A stretch of 64,000 bases of DNA, from contig DASPNP010000035.1 of the NCBI GenBank assembly GCA_035626475.1, positions 4,014-68,013 of the forward strand, read 5' to 3'. This stretch comes from DASPKT01 sp035626475 (GTDB taxonomy: Bacteria; Pseudomonadota; Alphaproteobacteria; Azospirillales; Azospirillaceae). The translations under genes and the position numbers were made by a program. The notes under the pieces are model-generated. The model made no database searches, had not been told where the DNA came from, and saw only the letters and a list, made by a program, of their open reading frames with translations. Below are positions 1 through 8,908 of this stretch, piece after piece (within the stretch, counting starts at the first letter, position 1; each line of letters begins with the position of its first letter).

Positions 1-990
1 GCGCTCAGCTTGGCGAGTGCTCTGGATGCCAAGGCCAACAGCACCTGGCGCCCCAGGAACCACAGCTAAAACGATGTCTGCGGTTACACCTGCGGAGTCA
101 ACAAGGCCGCCCTGAATGTTCCCAGACTTGAAGTTGTCAAAAGCAGATTTGGCACCGACACCGATGCTGACTACTTCGACAACCAAATCCCCATACAACC
201 CCGTCGGATCGACGAAGTTCGTCGGGCTGTTCCTCACATACGCGTAGCGGTTCAGCCCGTCCTTGACCCCGATGGGGTCGAGCTGCATCCAGCGGCCGTC
301 CCTGGGATCGTACGCCCGGTTGGGCGTGTGGTACAGGCCGGTCTCGGCGTCCAGCCGCATGCCGGCGTAGCGGAACGCCGGGCCGGCCGCTGCGTCCTGG
401 GCCGAGTTGCCGTAGGCGTCGTAGCTGGCGGTACCCCTGAGCGCCGCGTTCGGCCCGGTCCAGGCGATCACGCTGCCCTGGCGGTTCGGGTGCAGCCAGG
501 TCAGCCCCGACTGGTCACGCGTGGCGATCACGGCGCCGCCGGCACCCGAGCTGCGGATGTAGCGCTGGCGGACGGCGCCCGCGCCGTCCAGCTGCGCCAG
601 CTCCAGCCCGTCCACCTCCAGGTACAGCGACGTCACCCCGTTCACCTGCTTCCAGGCGCGCCCGGCTTCCGGGTAGTAGCCGTAGGCCGCGGTCACACCC
701 GGGGCCTGGGCGCCGACCAGCCGGTTGCGGGTGTCGTAGCGCCAGGTGCGGGTGGCCGAGCGCGTGCGGCTGCCCCGCAGGTCGTGCTCCTGCACCACCG
801 TGCCCACCGTCGTGAGCGCGTTGATCGGCGAGGCCGGGCCGTACTTCGTCTCGCCCACCGCCGACGGCTGCGGCAGGAAGGCGGCGTTGGCCGTGTCCTC
901 CCACAGCAGCTGGCCGGCCGCGTCGTACTCGTAGCTGAAGCCCACGCCGCCGCCGCTCCAGCCGTGCGTCAGATTCTTCAGCTGCCCGGC
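1..990 (-). pseudogene. Orphan Rhs C-terminal cassette (partial, runs off the left edge)
   Basis: On the minus strand the frame carries YD-repeat text (GQL..., YEYDAAGQLLWEDT) and the Rhs core-closing block (DPRDGRWMQLDPIG, then NRYAYVRNSPTNFVDPTGL near 215). A variable tip follows that begins YGDLVVEVVSIGVGAKSAFD and continues past base 1. The tip start is Gly/Ala-rich and hydrophobic, like the pre-toxin region of polymorphic toxins; the toxin domain itself lies outside the window. The core part is only about 260 residues and has no ATG (a GTG sits at 945), so this is not a full Rhs protein but a displaced C-terminal cassette. Such cassettes supply alternative toxin tips by recombination with an upstream rhs gene. 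It lies directly downstream of an immunity-like gene and a second Rhs copy in the same orientation. The Rhs assignment is secure; function of the tip is unknown. Confidence 0.85.
208..990 (-). repeat. 783-bp direct repeat, copy 1 (Rhs core end)
   Basis: This segment aligns without gaps to 1981-2763 at a constant offset of 1773 bases, with only scattered substitutions. It covers the last part of the Rhs core and stops at the point where the tips diverge on one side and just inside the YD repeats on the other. A repeat of this kind lets the C-terminal tips be exchanged by homologous recombination, with deletion of the 1.77 kb between copies. Confidence 0.85.
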
Positions 991-1010
991 ATCGTCGTAG
1001 CCGTTACTGA

Positions 1011-1385
1011 TTATGTATCCAGGCGATGTAATCCAAGCAGCCGTCTGAATGCGCGATGAACTTTGTATGAAAGTGCACGCAATCCAGATGCAGGTACCAA
1101 CCACTCCTCCGGCCAACGGCCACTTTTGATGATAGCGTCGAGATCGCGAAATGATAGATCGTCCGGGGGGACTCCAATCATCCCCCGACCTTTCCGGCCC
1201 GAGATGCCAAACTGGCTCTCTACGTCTTCGAGGAGATCAGCGAAATCATCGGGATGTAGGTATTTTGGGGAAATCCTATCGGAAATGTTTATTTCTTCAA
1301 CAGATCTGACACCTTGCATCAACGGCAAGTAGTCCTCAAGAGCGGCTTTCAGCCGATCTGTTATCATTCCGTCATCATTGCTCAT
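1011..1385 (-). CDS. Putative immunity protein for the Rhs tip
   Basis: A 124-residue acidic-to-neutral protein with no signal peptide or membrane segment. It starts 11 bases inside the end of the upstream Rhs reading frame (1375) and sits between two Rhs tips, the usual place of the immunity gene of a polymorphic toxin. The N-terminal half (MSNDDGMITDRLKAALEDYL and a YLHPDDFADLLEDVE stretch) looks helical, and the middle has GVPPDDLSFRDLDAI. I do not recognise a named family with confidence. Role assigned from position; the AT-richer composition fits the transferred toxin tips around it. The stop TAA at 1011 abuts the start of the orphan Rhs cassette. Confidence 0.55.
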   Translation of the reverse strand: MSNDDGMITDRLKAALEDYLPLMQGVRSVEEINISDRISPKYLHPDDFADLLEDVESQFGISGRKGRGMIGVPPDDLSFRDLDAIIKSGRWPEEWLVPASGLRALSYKVHRAFRRLLGLHRLDT

Positions 1386-3067
1386 CGCTCACCTGCATGC
1401 AATTGTAAGTGCAGTGGCTGATCGAAGCGACATCATACGCCGCCAGACCCCAACCAACAAATGGAACAGCTCGACCTGCGAACGCTCCAATCCTAGGCGT
1501 AAGTGGCACTATGCCTCGCTGCAGCTGACTGAATGTTGGGGCGGGGAGCTTAATGCCTCCCGGGAACCGAGCGTCTCCAAATGCTTTGCGCGATATCGTG
1601 GATGCAAGAGAGGTTCCCTTAGTTGCAGAACCCGGGGAAAATGGCTTTCCAATTACTGGAGAACCCAGCGCGATCAAGGCACCAGATGCAGGTAAGCTGA
1701 GATAGTGCTCTGAGGCGCAGTCAAGGAGGCAGGATCCAAATTCCGGTCGGGTCGTTAACTCCGGCGTCTGTTCTCCTGCAATCTGGCCCTCTGTACCGGA
1801 TGGGTCAGGTGTAAGGGTGGAATTTGAGTTAGTTGACGAAGCTTGCGCAATGGGGGTGTTGTCGTTTCGCGTCCTGAGAACGCCCTCAAGGCTACCGTTG
1901 GTGCTAGTAGACGAACCGCCATTGATAGCACATGCACCGGTTCCATCTTGAATGCGTGAGCCCGTGCAAAGCCCGAGCAAATCGACAAAGTTCGTTGGGC
2001 TGTTCCTCACATACGCGTAGCGGTTCAGCCCGTCCTTGATGCCGATGGGGTCGAGCTGCATCCAGCGGCCGTCCCTGGGATCGTACGCCCGGTTGGGCGT
2101 GTGGTACAGGCCGGTCTCGGCGTCCAGCCGCATGCCGGCGTAGCGGAACGCCGGGCCAGGCGCCGCATCCTGGGCCGAGTTGCCGTAGGCGTCGTAGCTG
2201 GCGGTACCCCTGAGCGCCGCGTTCGGCCCGGTCCAGGCGATGACGCTGCCCTGGCGGTTCGGGTGCAGCCAAGTCAGCCCGCCCTGATCACGCGTGGCGA
2301 TCACGGCCCCACCGGAGCCTGAGCTGCGGATGTAGCGCTGGCGGATGGCGCCCGCGCCGTCCAGCTGCGCCAGCTCCAGCCCGTCCACCTCCAGGTACAG
2401 CGACGTCACCCCGTTCACCTGCTTCCAGGCGCGCCCGGCTTCCGGGTAGTAGCCGTAGGCCGCGGCCACGCCCGGGGCCTGGGCGCCGACCAGCCGGTTG
2501 CGGGTGTCGTAGCGCCAGGTGCGGGTGGCCGAGCGGGTGCGGTTGCCGCGCAGATCGTGCTCCTGCAGCACCGTGCCCACGGTGCTCAGCGCGTTGATCG
2601 GCGAGGCGGCGGCGTAGGGCATCTGCCCCATCGCCGACGGGGCGGGCAGGAAGGCGGCGTTGGCCGTGTCCTCCCACAGCAGCTGGCCGGCCGCGTCGTA
2701 CTCGTAGCTGAAGCCCACGCCGCCGCCGCTCCAGCCGTGCGTCAGCGTCTTCAGCTGCCCGGCGGTGTCGGCGGGGCTTCTGGCGCTCGACCGTGGGATT
2801 GCCGCGCGTGTCGTACTCGGTGGTGGTCTCGCCCTTCAGGGCGTCGGTGCGCTTCACCGGCCGGCCCAGACCGTCGTAGGCGGCGCGGGTCGCGCGGCCC
2901 AGCGGGTCGACCTGGCGAGTGGGGTGGCCCTGGACGTCGAACCAGGCGGCGGCGACGCCGCAGTTGGGCAGGCTGGCGGCACAGTTGGCGTCGCGCAGCA
3001 CGCCGCGGCAGGGGCCTGGGTCGTACTGGGTGATGACGCCCGAACCGCAGAGGCTGTTCGGTCGCAA
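1375..3067 (-). pseudogene. Rhs-family protein, N-terminally truncated and frameshifted
   Basis: Two reading frames carry one Rhs protein. From 3067 to about 2780 the frame shows YD repeats (DPLGRATRAAYDGLGRPVKR, then TTEYDTRGNPTVERQK). At about 2775-2780 the Rhs text jumps to another frame, which runs to 1375 with GFSYEYDAAGQ, then the core-closing block DPRDGRWMQLDPIG and NFVDLLGL. After that comes a tip of about 195 residues ending near FVGWGLAAYDVASIS. The frame switch removes a piece of the YD-repeat region, so an intact product cannot be made unless translation restarts at GTG 2718. Full Rhs proteins exceed 1200 residues, so most of the N-terminus is missing as well. The tip is less GC-rich than the core. 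Likely a dead end of a former contact-dependent or type VI toxin locus. Confidence 0.85.
1981..2763 (-). repeat. 783-bp direct repeat, copy 2 (Rhs core end)
   Basis: Partner of 208-990, same orientation, ungapped. Differences are single substitutions; one cluster lies in the FLPAPSAMGQMPY region (about 2615-2640 here), where the other copy reads FLPQPSAVGETKY. Confidence 0.85.
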
Positions 3068-3304
3068 GGCCGCTTACGGATGCAATACGATCAGCAATCC
3101 CAATGGCTTATTCGATGTCCTGCGCGGAAGCATATTCTGCGCCGTTGGCATTTAGCTCATCCACAATCATCTGGCGTAGATAACTGTAAGCTGCGCTTTA
3201 ACGGCGAGCCGGACAGAGATTCAGGTCCTATTTAGATTGACCGATCTCCGCGCTAAAGAGTTAACTCGAAAGGATTTCTCCCGTGGAGCTGAGCCAAGAC
3301 ACCG

Positions 3305-4132
3305 ATGCGCCTCCAGCCAAGACAGAAAGCTGCCCTGTTCATCGGTGCCGTCACTATGTCGATCGTCATCGCCCCGGGTGGGCATGCGGACCCGCTCGAT
3401 AAAAATCCTGCCATCGACCATGCGACAGCCGACCTGACGTCGCTTTCACCCTTGCAACTAACCTTCGTGCCGGAGTTCAGGAAGGCCTCCGCGATCTCCG
3501 GCCTGGTTCAAAAGATCGACCGGATATTTGCATCCACCCCTGAACAGGAGGCCCGTTGCAGGAAGCTGCTATCCAACATCGAGGCGGGAACAAGCATAGA
3601 ATATATCGAACCTGTTCTGACGACCAACAGAGTACAGGAACTTATTTCCTCCCCGCTGGGAAAGGCGTGCGGCACGGATGGCAAGCTGCCGGATAATCTT
3701 CATACGGCAGCATTCGGAATTCGTCTGTACGAAGTTCCCGCACGTCACGGGGGGTACGTTTACATCGTTCGACACGGGCCGTCTCTCGGCGGTCCCGATG
3801 CTGCTGCCATGGACGAGGAGGGTCTTGAGAGCGCTGCCAGAAGACCCGGCGGCGGAACCACCCTCGTCTCGCCATCCAATTGCCGTACGGCGGGTGCTTC
3901 GATTTTCGGGGGGCAGCTTTTCGAACTGCTTTCAGAACCGAAGGCCTGCGATGGGCGCCAGGATCGATCCTGCGGCGAAGTCACTTTCGTCAGGTCGGGC
4001 GAGGCAGCGTACGGCATCACATTCGTTATCAAGAATATCTTGTTCAACAATCCCGGAAGGTTTGAAATAATCGAATACGTGGATGACGAAGACAGAGCAA
4101 TTCATAATGTGTGCTCTGGCATTCTTAATTAA
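3305..4132 (+). CDS. Exported protein of unknown function
   Basis: A 275-residue protein with a typical Sec signal: a positive start (MRLQPRQK), a hydrophobic core (AALFIGAVTMSIVIAP) and a plausible cleavage after GGHA near residue 28. The mature part contains several cysteines (for example in the RCRKLL, KACGTD, NCRTAG, KACDGR, RSCGEV and NVCSGI contexts), consistent with disulfides in the periplasm. I recognise no family. It is followed after 12 bases by the next gene, so the two probably form an operon. The shift to lower GC than the rest of the window suggests transfer along with the Rhs and phage remnants. The ribosome site is weak, but the signal peptide fixes the start. Confidence 0.6.
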   Translation: MRLQPRQKAALFIGAVTMSIVIAPGGHADPLDKNPAIDHATADLTSLSPLQLTFVPEFRKASAISGLVQKIDRIFASTPEQEARCRKLLSNIEAGTSIEYIEPVLTTNRVQELISSPLGKACGTDGKLPDNLHTAAFGIRLYEVPARHGGYVYIVRHGPSLGGPDAAAMDEEGLESAARRPGGGTTLVSPSNCRTAGASIFGGQLFELLSEPKACDGRQDRSCGEVTFVRSGEAAYGITFVIKNILFNNPGRFEIIEYVDDEDRAIHNVCSGILN

Positions 4133-4144
4133 TAGTAGATCGGG

Positions 4145-4738
4145 ATGCCGTTCAGAGATCGTGTTGCGAATGATGCTGCCCTTAGTTCGCGAATATTTGC
4201 TTCCGTTCTCGGTCGGGAGGGCAGCGCGCATTTTGACATTCATCTCGACTCGCGTCAAATCCCAACGCTTGGCGCAGGATCGGCGCTGGCGTCCGGAACG
4301 GACCGCCCGTATACGCTCATGGAACGAGAAGAAATAAATGTAAGATTAGGGGCCGCCAACCCCAAATACTCGTTAGACCAAAATGGTTATAACATACTTT
4401 CCGATGTTTTAACACTGGTCAATCAGAATAAAAATCAAGCTGCACTGGAATTGTTGATCTCAGGCAAAAGCGGTAACCCATCACTTGGAAGGCGGCTTTC
4501 GGAACCGGAAAGAGACAATCTTCTTCGATGGGAGATAGATCAGCAGCTCGATGCTACTGATAGGAATTTCCGGAACAGGCTTGCAGAGTTGGTCCGGGAC
4601 GGGCAGACGCAGGCTACTATCCAATCACTGGTAGAGGGAATGTCAAGCAACCAAGTTGAGGGGGTCTTCATCGTCAACAATGTGACCGTAGATTTGAACG
4701 CTGCCGGCGGAACCTACATCGACTGGGCCTGCGCCTGA
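4145..4738 (+). CDS. Hypothetical protein in the accessory island
   Basis: A 197-residue soluble protein with no signal peptide. The C-terminal two thirds are rich in charged helices (SEPERDNLLRWEIDQQLDAT, then FRNRLAELVRDGQTQATIQ) and the end reads VTVDLNAAGGTYIDWACA. No family is recognised. Its low-GC codon use matches the preceding exported-protein gene, from which it is separated by 12 bases, and it lies 11 bases before the broken phage-type DUF4376 gene. Both neighbours suggest a prophage or mobile-element origin. Confidence 0.5.
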   Translation: MPFRDRVANDAALSSRIFASVLGREGSAHFDIHLDSRQIPTLGAGSALASGTDRPYTLMEREEINVRLGAANPKYSLDQNGYNILSDVLTLVNQNKNQAALELLISGKSGNPSLGRRLSEPERDNLLRWEIDQQLDATDRNFRNRLAELVRDGQTQATIQSLVEGMSSNQVEGVFIVNNVTVDLNAAGGTYIDWACA

Positions 4739-4749
4739 AGGAGAGCACC

Positions 4750-5505
4750 ATGAATTATGACATTCGCTATCGCGAGGACGGCCGGGTGGTCACTTAGGCC
4801 GAGTTCGTCAATACTCTCGGGCATGTAAGCCTCCCCGCGTCGGTGACCACGGAAACCCTGGCAGCCTTCGGCGTCGATGCCGTGTTCCCGGGGGCGCAGC
4901 CCACGCTGGGGCGCTACGAGGCGATGCGCCGGGTCGGGCCTGTCCTGGATGAGGCGAAGGGCATCTGGGAGTGGCGCCACGAGGCGCATGATTACCGCCG
5001 CGACATGGACCAGGCGCAGCTCTCCGCCCTGCTCGAGGCGCGCCGCGCCGAGATGCGGACGCAGGTCACGGCGCAGCGCGAGGCCCGAATGGCGGCTGGG
5101 TATGAGCATGATTTCGGTGCCCGGGAGGCGGAACTCGAGGACGGGACCGTCGAGCCGGCGGGCATTCGCCGGCTGCAGACTCGTCCGGAGGACCAGCTGC
5201 GTTGGACCACATTGGGGCTTTCCTGCCTGGCCGAAATGTCGGCTGGACGCGGCGATGCGCCGGTGCGTCCGCTGAAGACCGCCGACAACGCAGAGGTTCC
5301 GGTTACCGCAGCGGAGGCATTCACCGTCGTCACCGCTCTCCAGGGCCACATGGGACAGATCCTGGATCGTGAGCGGGCGCTGAAGAAGGCGATCGCCCGA
5401 GCGGCATCGCTGAAGGCGCTCGATGCCACGCAGATCAATGAAGGCTGGCCGGGTGAGCCGGAAACTCCCAGGAAGCCGAACGGCAAGCGGCAGCCAAAGA
5501 TTTGA
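4750..5505 (+). pseudogene. Phage-type DUF4376 protein interrupted by an amber codon
   Basis: An ATG at 4750, five bases after a GGAG-like site, opens MNYDIRYREDGRVVT and then meets TAG at 4795-4797. The same frame then continues without break for 236 codons to 5505. The downstream part has the DUF4376 pattern found in tail-fibre-assembly-like phage proteins: a basic helix (REARMAAGYEHDFG), a polar middle, a WTTLGLS block, ADNAEVPVTAAEAFTVV and a terminal helical region. A single C-to-T change of CAG to TAG would explain the stop. A GTG at 4843 could start a shortened product of 220 residues. Either the gene is dead, or the short form or amber suppression is used; decay is the simplest reading given its neighbours. 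Confidence 0.7.
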
Positions 5506-5593
5506 GGTCGGCAGCGGATCGGGACGAGGTCGGCATTGTGCAGGACCATTCCCGATTTCCATAAATATCCATATCCCGTTCGGCTGCGGTTTT

Positions 5594-6035
5594 GGGGTGG
5601 ACTCAAAATTGAGGTGCGACAAACCAATGTTTTCAGTGGTTTGGCATGGGAGTCGCACATGGGGTCCACCTACTCTCACCTGAGCCTGGGCGAGCGCCGC
5701 TGGATCGAGGAGATGTTGAACGCCCGGTTCTCGGTGACGCGCATCGCGGACGAGTTGGGCCGGCATCGCTCAACCGTGCACCGGGAGATCGCCCGCAACT
5801 TCCACCACACGGCGTTCCGCGACCGCTTTGGCAACGGCTACCGCGGCTACCACAGCGTTGCCAGGGACCGGTCCCCGGCGGCGCTGTCAGCGCTCAGCGA
5901 CAAGCTGAATGCCACGCCAAGACGATGCCTGGGCTACCGCACCCCGACCGAGGTCTTCCAAGCCAGGCTGGCACAGCTTATGGGGGCTGAGTAGACTAGG
6001 TGAACAACCTGTCGCACTTCGGGTTGAGCCCATCG
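5594..6035 (+). mobile_element. Internally deleted IS30-family element
   Basis: About 440 bp bounded by imperfect terminal inverted repeats. The left end near 5597-5621 contains GGACTCAAAATTGAGGTGCG and the right end near 6010-6033, read in reverse, contains GGGCTCAACCCGAAGTGCGA. The enclosed reading frame has the start and the end of an IS30 transposase but not its catalytic middle. Functional IS30 elements are about 1 to 1.2 kb, so this is a non-autonomous relic that might still be mobilised in trans. Exact ends and target duplication could not be fixed by eye. Confidence 0.7.
5659..5994 (+). pseudogene. IS30 transposase, N- and C-terminal ends fused by deletion
   Basis: A 111-codon frame. 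Residues 1-47 match the IS30 helix-turn-helix: YSHLSLGERRWIEEML, then ADELGRHRSTVHREIARN. Residues from about 84 onward match the extreme C-terminus: LNATPRRCLGYRTPTEVF. The whole DDE catalytic core of roughly 250 residues is absent, so the product cannot transpose DNA, although it keeps the terminal-repeat-binding domain and could act as a repressor of related elements. Confidence 0.8.
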
Positions 6036-6227
6036 CGGGTAGAAGAAATCGGGCGCGACCGCGACCGCCGCCTGTGCCCATGAGGACTGCCTGGCTGAAA
6101 GCGGCTCCGGCGTCGGGGACTGCCCCGCCGCCCGCCCCGGATGGCGCTCCCGCTCCGGCGCGCGAGCGGGTTGCCGATCCTCGTCCGACCTGGAATGCTG
6201 CCGGCCTGCCCGCAGAAGGATGCGACG

Positions 6228-7010
6228 ATGCCCATGACCCCGTTCACCCAGGTCCTCGCCATGGCCGACGGATCGGGCGCCGACGTGCCCGACGACTGGT
6301 CACAGGGACGGGCCGGCTTCGGCGGTATCGTCGCGGCCCTGGCGCTGACGGCCGCCCGCCGGGAAGTGACGCCGGACTGGCCGCTGCGCTCCTTCACCAT
6401 CAGCTTCTGCGGCCCGGCCGTGGGCGGGGTGGAGTTCGCGGTGCGGACCCTGCGCGCCGGCCGGACGGCCGCCTTCATCGAGACGCTGGTCCACCAGGGC
6501 GGGAGCGCCTGCGCGTCGGCCACCTTCTGCTTCGGCCCGGCGAGGCCCTCCATCGTCGCCCTGCCCCCGTCCCTCCCCATGCCCGCCGGGCCGCCGGAGG
6601 ACCACCCGGCCATTCCCGGGCAGGCGGAGGGCGTGCCCGCCTTCATGCGCCATTTCGAGGTCCGGCCGGTGGCCGGCATGGTGTTCGAGGGCAGCGACGG
6701 GACGGAGCTGCGCTGGTGGGTCCGGCACCGGGACGCGGCCGCGCGGGGCACCGAGGCGGGGCTGGTGGCGCTGCTGGACACGCTGCCCCCCGCGGCGTCC
6801 GTGCGGCTGCCGCGGCCGGCGCCGATGGCCAGCCTGCAATGGATGGCGGACCTGGACGGCGGCGGCATCGCCACCGACGAGGGCTGGTACCTGCTGCGCA
6901 GCGCCGCCGACCATGCCGGCGGCGGCTTCTCCGGCCAGACCATGACGGCGTGGGACCGCGCCGGCCGAGCGCTGGTCCATCACCGCCAGTCGGTCGGCCT
7001 GTTCGCCTGA
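6228..7010 (+). CDS. Acyl-CoA thioesterase-like (double hot-dog) protein
   Basis: A 260-residue cytoplasmic protein. The N-terminal region (DDWSQGRAGFGGIVAALAL) is the glycine-turn and long hot-dog helix of the TesB/4HBT_3 group; PLRSFTISFCGPAVGGVEF and RTLRAGRTAAFIETLVHQGG follow as the typical strand pair. A second hot-dog half appears near AGMVFEG and AWDRAGRALVHHRQSVGLFA. Family members hydrolyse acyl-CoA or related thioesters; the substrate is unknown. I chose ATG 6228 because AGAAGGA lies eight bases upstream; an upstream in-frame ATG at 6141 would add a basic tail with no such site. It stands alone between the IS30 relic and a convergent kinase gene. Confidence 0.7.
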   Translation: MPMTPFTQVLAMADGSGADVPDDWSQGRAGFGGIVAALALTAARREVTPDWPLRSFTISFCGPAVGGVEFAVRTLRAGRTAAFIETLVHQGGSACASATFCFGPARPSIVALPPSLPMPAGPPEDHPAIPGQAEGVPAFMRHFEVRPVAGMVFEGSDGTELRWWVRHRDAAARGTEAGLVALLDTLPPAASVRLPRPAPMASLQWMADLDGGGIATDEGWYLLRSAADHAGGGFSGQTMTAWDRAGRALVHHRQSVGLFA

Positions 7011-7030
7011 GGCGCCTCCGGCGCCGGGCC

Positions 7031-8410
7031 TCAGAGCTGGAAGGCCACGGTCACGCTGGTGCCGGGGCCGTTATCGAGGGTCAGCGTGCCGTCGACCTGG
7101 CGGACCAGGCTGCGCACCAGCTGCGAGCCCACCCCCTCGCGCCGCCCCGCCGCGTCCGGCATGCCGGCGCCGTCGTCGGCCACGGTCAGGCGGACCAGTT
7201 CGCCGGCCCGCTGCAGCCGCACCGCCACCCGGCCGCGCCGGCCGGCGGGGAAGGCGTGCTTGAAGGCGTTGGTGATGAGCTCGCCGGCGATCATGCCCAG
7301 CGGGATGGCGCGGTCGACCGGCAGGGTGACCGGCTCCACGTCGCACTCGATGAGGATCTCGTCGCGCCCGAGGGTCCCGTCGACCCCGGTCGCCACCTCG
7401 CAGATGAACTCGTCCAGCGGCACGTTGGTCAGGTCGCCGCCCTTCATCAGCCGCCGCTGCACCGCCGCGATGGCGCGGACCCGGGCCGCCAGCCGCTGGA
7501 AGGAGGCGACCACCACCGGCTCGGAACGGTAGCCGGCGGCCTCCATGTCGATCAGCGCCAGGATGAGCTGCAGGTTGTTGTAGACCCGGTGCACGATCTC
7601 GCGCATCAGCAGCTCGCGCTCGTCCAGGGCCCGGCGCAGCGCGGTGACATCGGTCAGCAGCCCCTCCATCTCGCCGCCGTCGCCCGGCACCGGCCTCAGA
7701 TCCAGCAGGGCGGAGACGGTGCGGCCGGAGGGCGTGCGCAGCGCCACCTCCCGCCCGGCGATGCCGGCCCCGGCGGCCTCCCGCCAGAGCCCGGCGCCGT
7801 CCGTGTCCTCCAGCATCGCCCGAAGGTCGGCGCCGCCCGCGTCCTCCAGCCCCAGGATGTCCGCCATGGCGGGGTTGGCGTCCAGCAGCCTGCCGTCGCC
7901 GCCCGTGGCGAAGACGCCGACCGAGACGCCCGTCCACAGCTCGCGGTAGCGCCCTTCCGCCCGGCGCAGCGCCTCGCGCTCGGAGCGGCGGCGGGCCAGG
8001 CCCAGCAATGCCGCGTGCAGCCGGGGCAGCCGCTCCCGCCCCTTCACCACATAATCGTCGATGCCGGCCTTCATCGCCGCCACCGCGCCGTCCTCGCCCA
8101 GCGACCCGGTGAAGAGCACGGCGGCGCAGTCCGGGTCGGTGGCGCGGATGCGCTTGAAGACGCTGAGCCCATCCGACCAGCCTAGCGAGAAGTCCAGCAC
8201 GGCGATGTCGATCGGCCCGCCCCGGCCCAGCGCACCCTCCAGCTCGTCCGCCGTGCCGACCTCCATCAGCTCGGCATGCGGAAGGGCCCGCTCGATCTCG
8301 CGGCGGGTCAGGGTGCGGTCGTCGGGATTGTCGTCGACGAGGATGACGCGCATGGAACCCGTCAGCGGCATGAGGACGCGCCGTGCCACAGGTTCGGACG
8401 GGTGACCCAT
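7031..8410 (-). CDS. REC-PAS-HisKA_2 sensor histidine kinase
   Basis: A 459-residue cytoplasmic signalling protein. An N-terminal receiver domain (about residues 20-140) has VILVDDNPDD, the phospho-acceptor Asp in DIAVLDFSLG, and FTGSLGEDG. A PAS domain follows (about 150-255, GRYRELWTGVSVGVFATGGDG). A HisKA_2 dimerisation box (EIVHRVYNNLQLILALIDME) supplies the phospho-histidine, and an HATPase domain has GELITNAFKHAFP and VADDGAGMPD. This order, receiver first, is common for kinases that relay signals from another partner or act in general stress response. The next gene upstream, a CheY-like regulator read divergently, is a candidate partner. A GAAGGG site precedes ATG 8410; ATG 8353 would start right at the receiver domain and is the alternative. 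Confidence 0.85.
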   Translation of the reverse strand: MGHPSEPVARRVLMPLTGSMRVILVDDNPDDRTLTRREIERALPHAELMEVGTADELEGALGRGGPIDIAVLDFSLGWSDGLSVFKRIRATDPDCAAVLFTGSLGEDGAVAAMKAGIDDYVVKGRERLPRLHAALLGLARRRSEREALRRAEGRYRELWTGVSVGVFATGGDGRLLDANPAMADILGLEDAGGADLRAMLEDTDGAGLWREAAGAGIAGREVALRTPSGRTVSALLDLRPVPGDGGEMEGLLTDVTALRRALDERELLMREIVHRVYNNLQLILALIDMEAAGYRSEPVVVASFQRLAARVRAIAAVQRRLMKGGDLTNVPLDEFICEVATGVDGTLGRDEILIECDVEPVTLPVDRAIPLGMIAGELITNAFKHAFPAGRRGRVAVRLQRAGELVRLTVADDGAGMPDAAGRREGVGSQLVRSLVRQVDGTLTLDNGPGTSVTVAFQL

Positions 8411-8482
8411 GTCGCCCTTCGGCGGACTAGGCCATTTCCCGTCGAAAGCCCGGCTGGCGGCAACACAGAGGGGAATGGCTTC

Positions 8483-8908
8483 ATGGCCCCTCTGGTTCCG
8501 TCCCGCCTGCCGAAGAAGTCGATGTCCTTGAGAATCCTGATCGCCGAAGACGAGGCCCTGATCGCCATGGAGGTCGAGGACGCGCTGATCGAGGCGGGGT
8601 ACGAGGTGGTGGCGGTGGTGAACCGGGCGTCGGACGCGCTGGCGAAAGCCGAGGCCCTGCGGCCGGACCTCTGCGTGATGGACATCCGCCTGCTCGACGG
8701 CAGCAGCCTGGAGGCCGCCGGCGCGATCCTGCGCGGCGGCGTCCCCGTGGTGCTGGCGTCAGGGCATGGCGGCGGTGAGGCGGCGGCGGCGGTCGGTACG
8801 CGCCACTGGCTGCACAAACCGTACAGACGGGCCGACCTGGTGAGGGCGGTGAAGGCCGCGGCGGCTCAGGCGGCGACGGCGACCCGGGCGGAGACCGGCG
8901 CCTCGTAG
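8483..8908 (+). CDS. Single-domain response regulator
   Basis: About 141 residues consisting of one CheY-like receiver domain. It shows RILIAEDEALIAMEVED at the acidic pocket, the phospho-acceptor Asp in DLCVMDIRLLDG, a Thr/Ser position near VVLASGHGG and the conserved Lys in LHKPYRRADL. There is no output domain. This subgroup (IAEDE...AMEVEDAL) is common in alphaproteobacteria next to HisKA_2/HWE kinases, here transcribed divergently. ATG 8483 has an AGAGGGG site nine bases upstream and adds 13 residues; ATG 8522 starts at the domain itself and cannot be excluded. Its 3' end overlaps the convergent Crp/Fnr gene by 43 bases. Confidence 0.85.
   Translation: MAPLVPSRLPKKSMSLRILIAEDEALIAMEVEDALIEAGYEVVAVVNRASDALAKAEALRPDLCVMDIRLLDGSSLEAAGAILRGGVPVVLASGHGGGEAAAAVGTRHWLHKPYRRADLVRAVKAAAAQAATATRAETGAS

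Noticed and set aside
3108..3170. 20-codon minus-strand frame (MIVDELNANGAEYASAQDIE) just upstream of the Rhs remnant
   Set aside because: It looks coding in style, but it is too short, follows a stop closely and matches nothing; it may be a gene scrap.
4714..5766. 350-codon minus-strand frame over the DUF4376 gene
   Set aside because: Its product has no recognisable pattern, while the opposite strand shows a clear phage domain.
7031..8185. Plus-strand frame continuing from the thioesterase region through the kinase gene
   Set aside because: Shadow of the REC-PAS-HisKA_2 gene; the Rhs, thioesterase and kinase signals are all in other frames.
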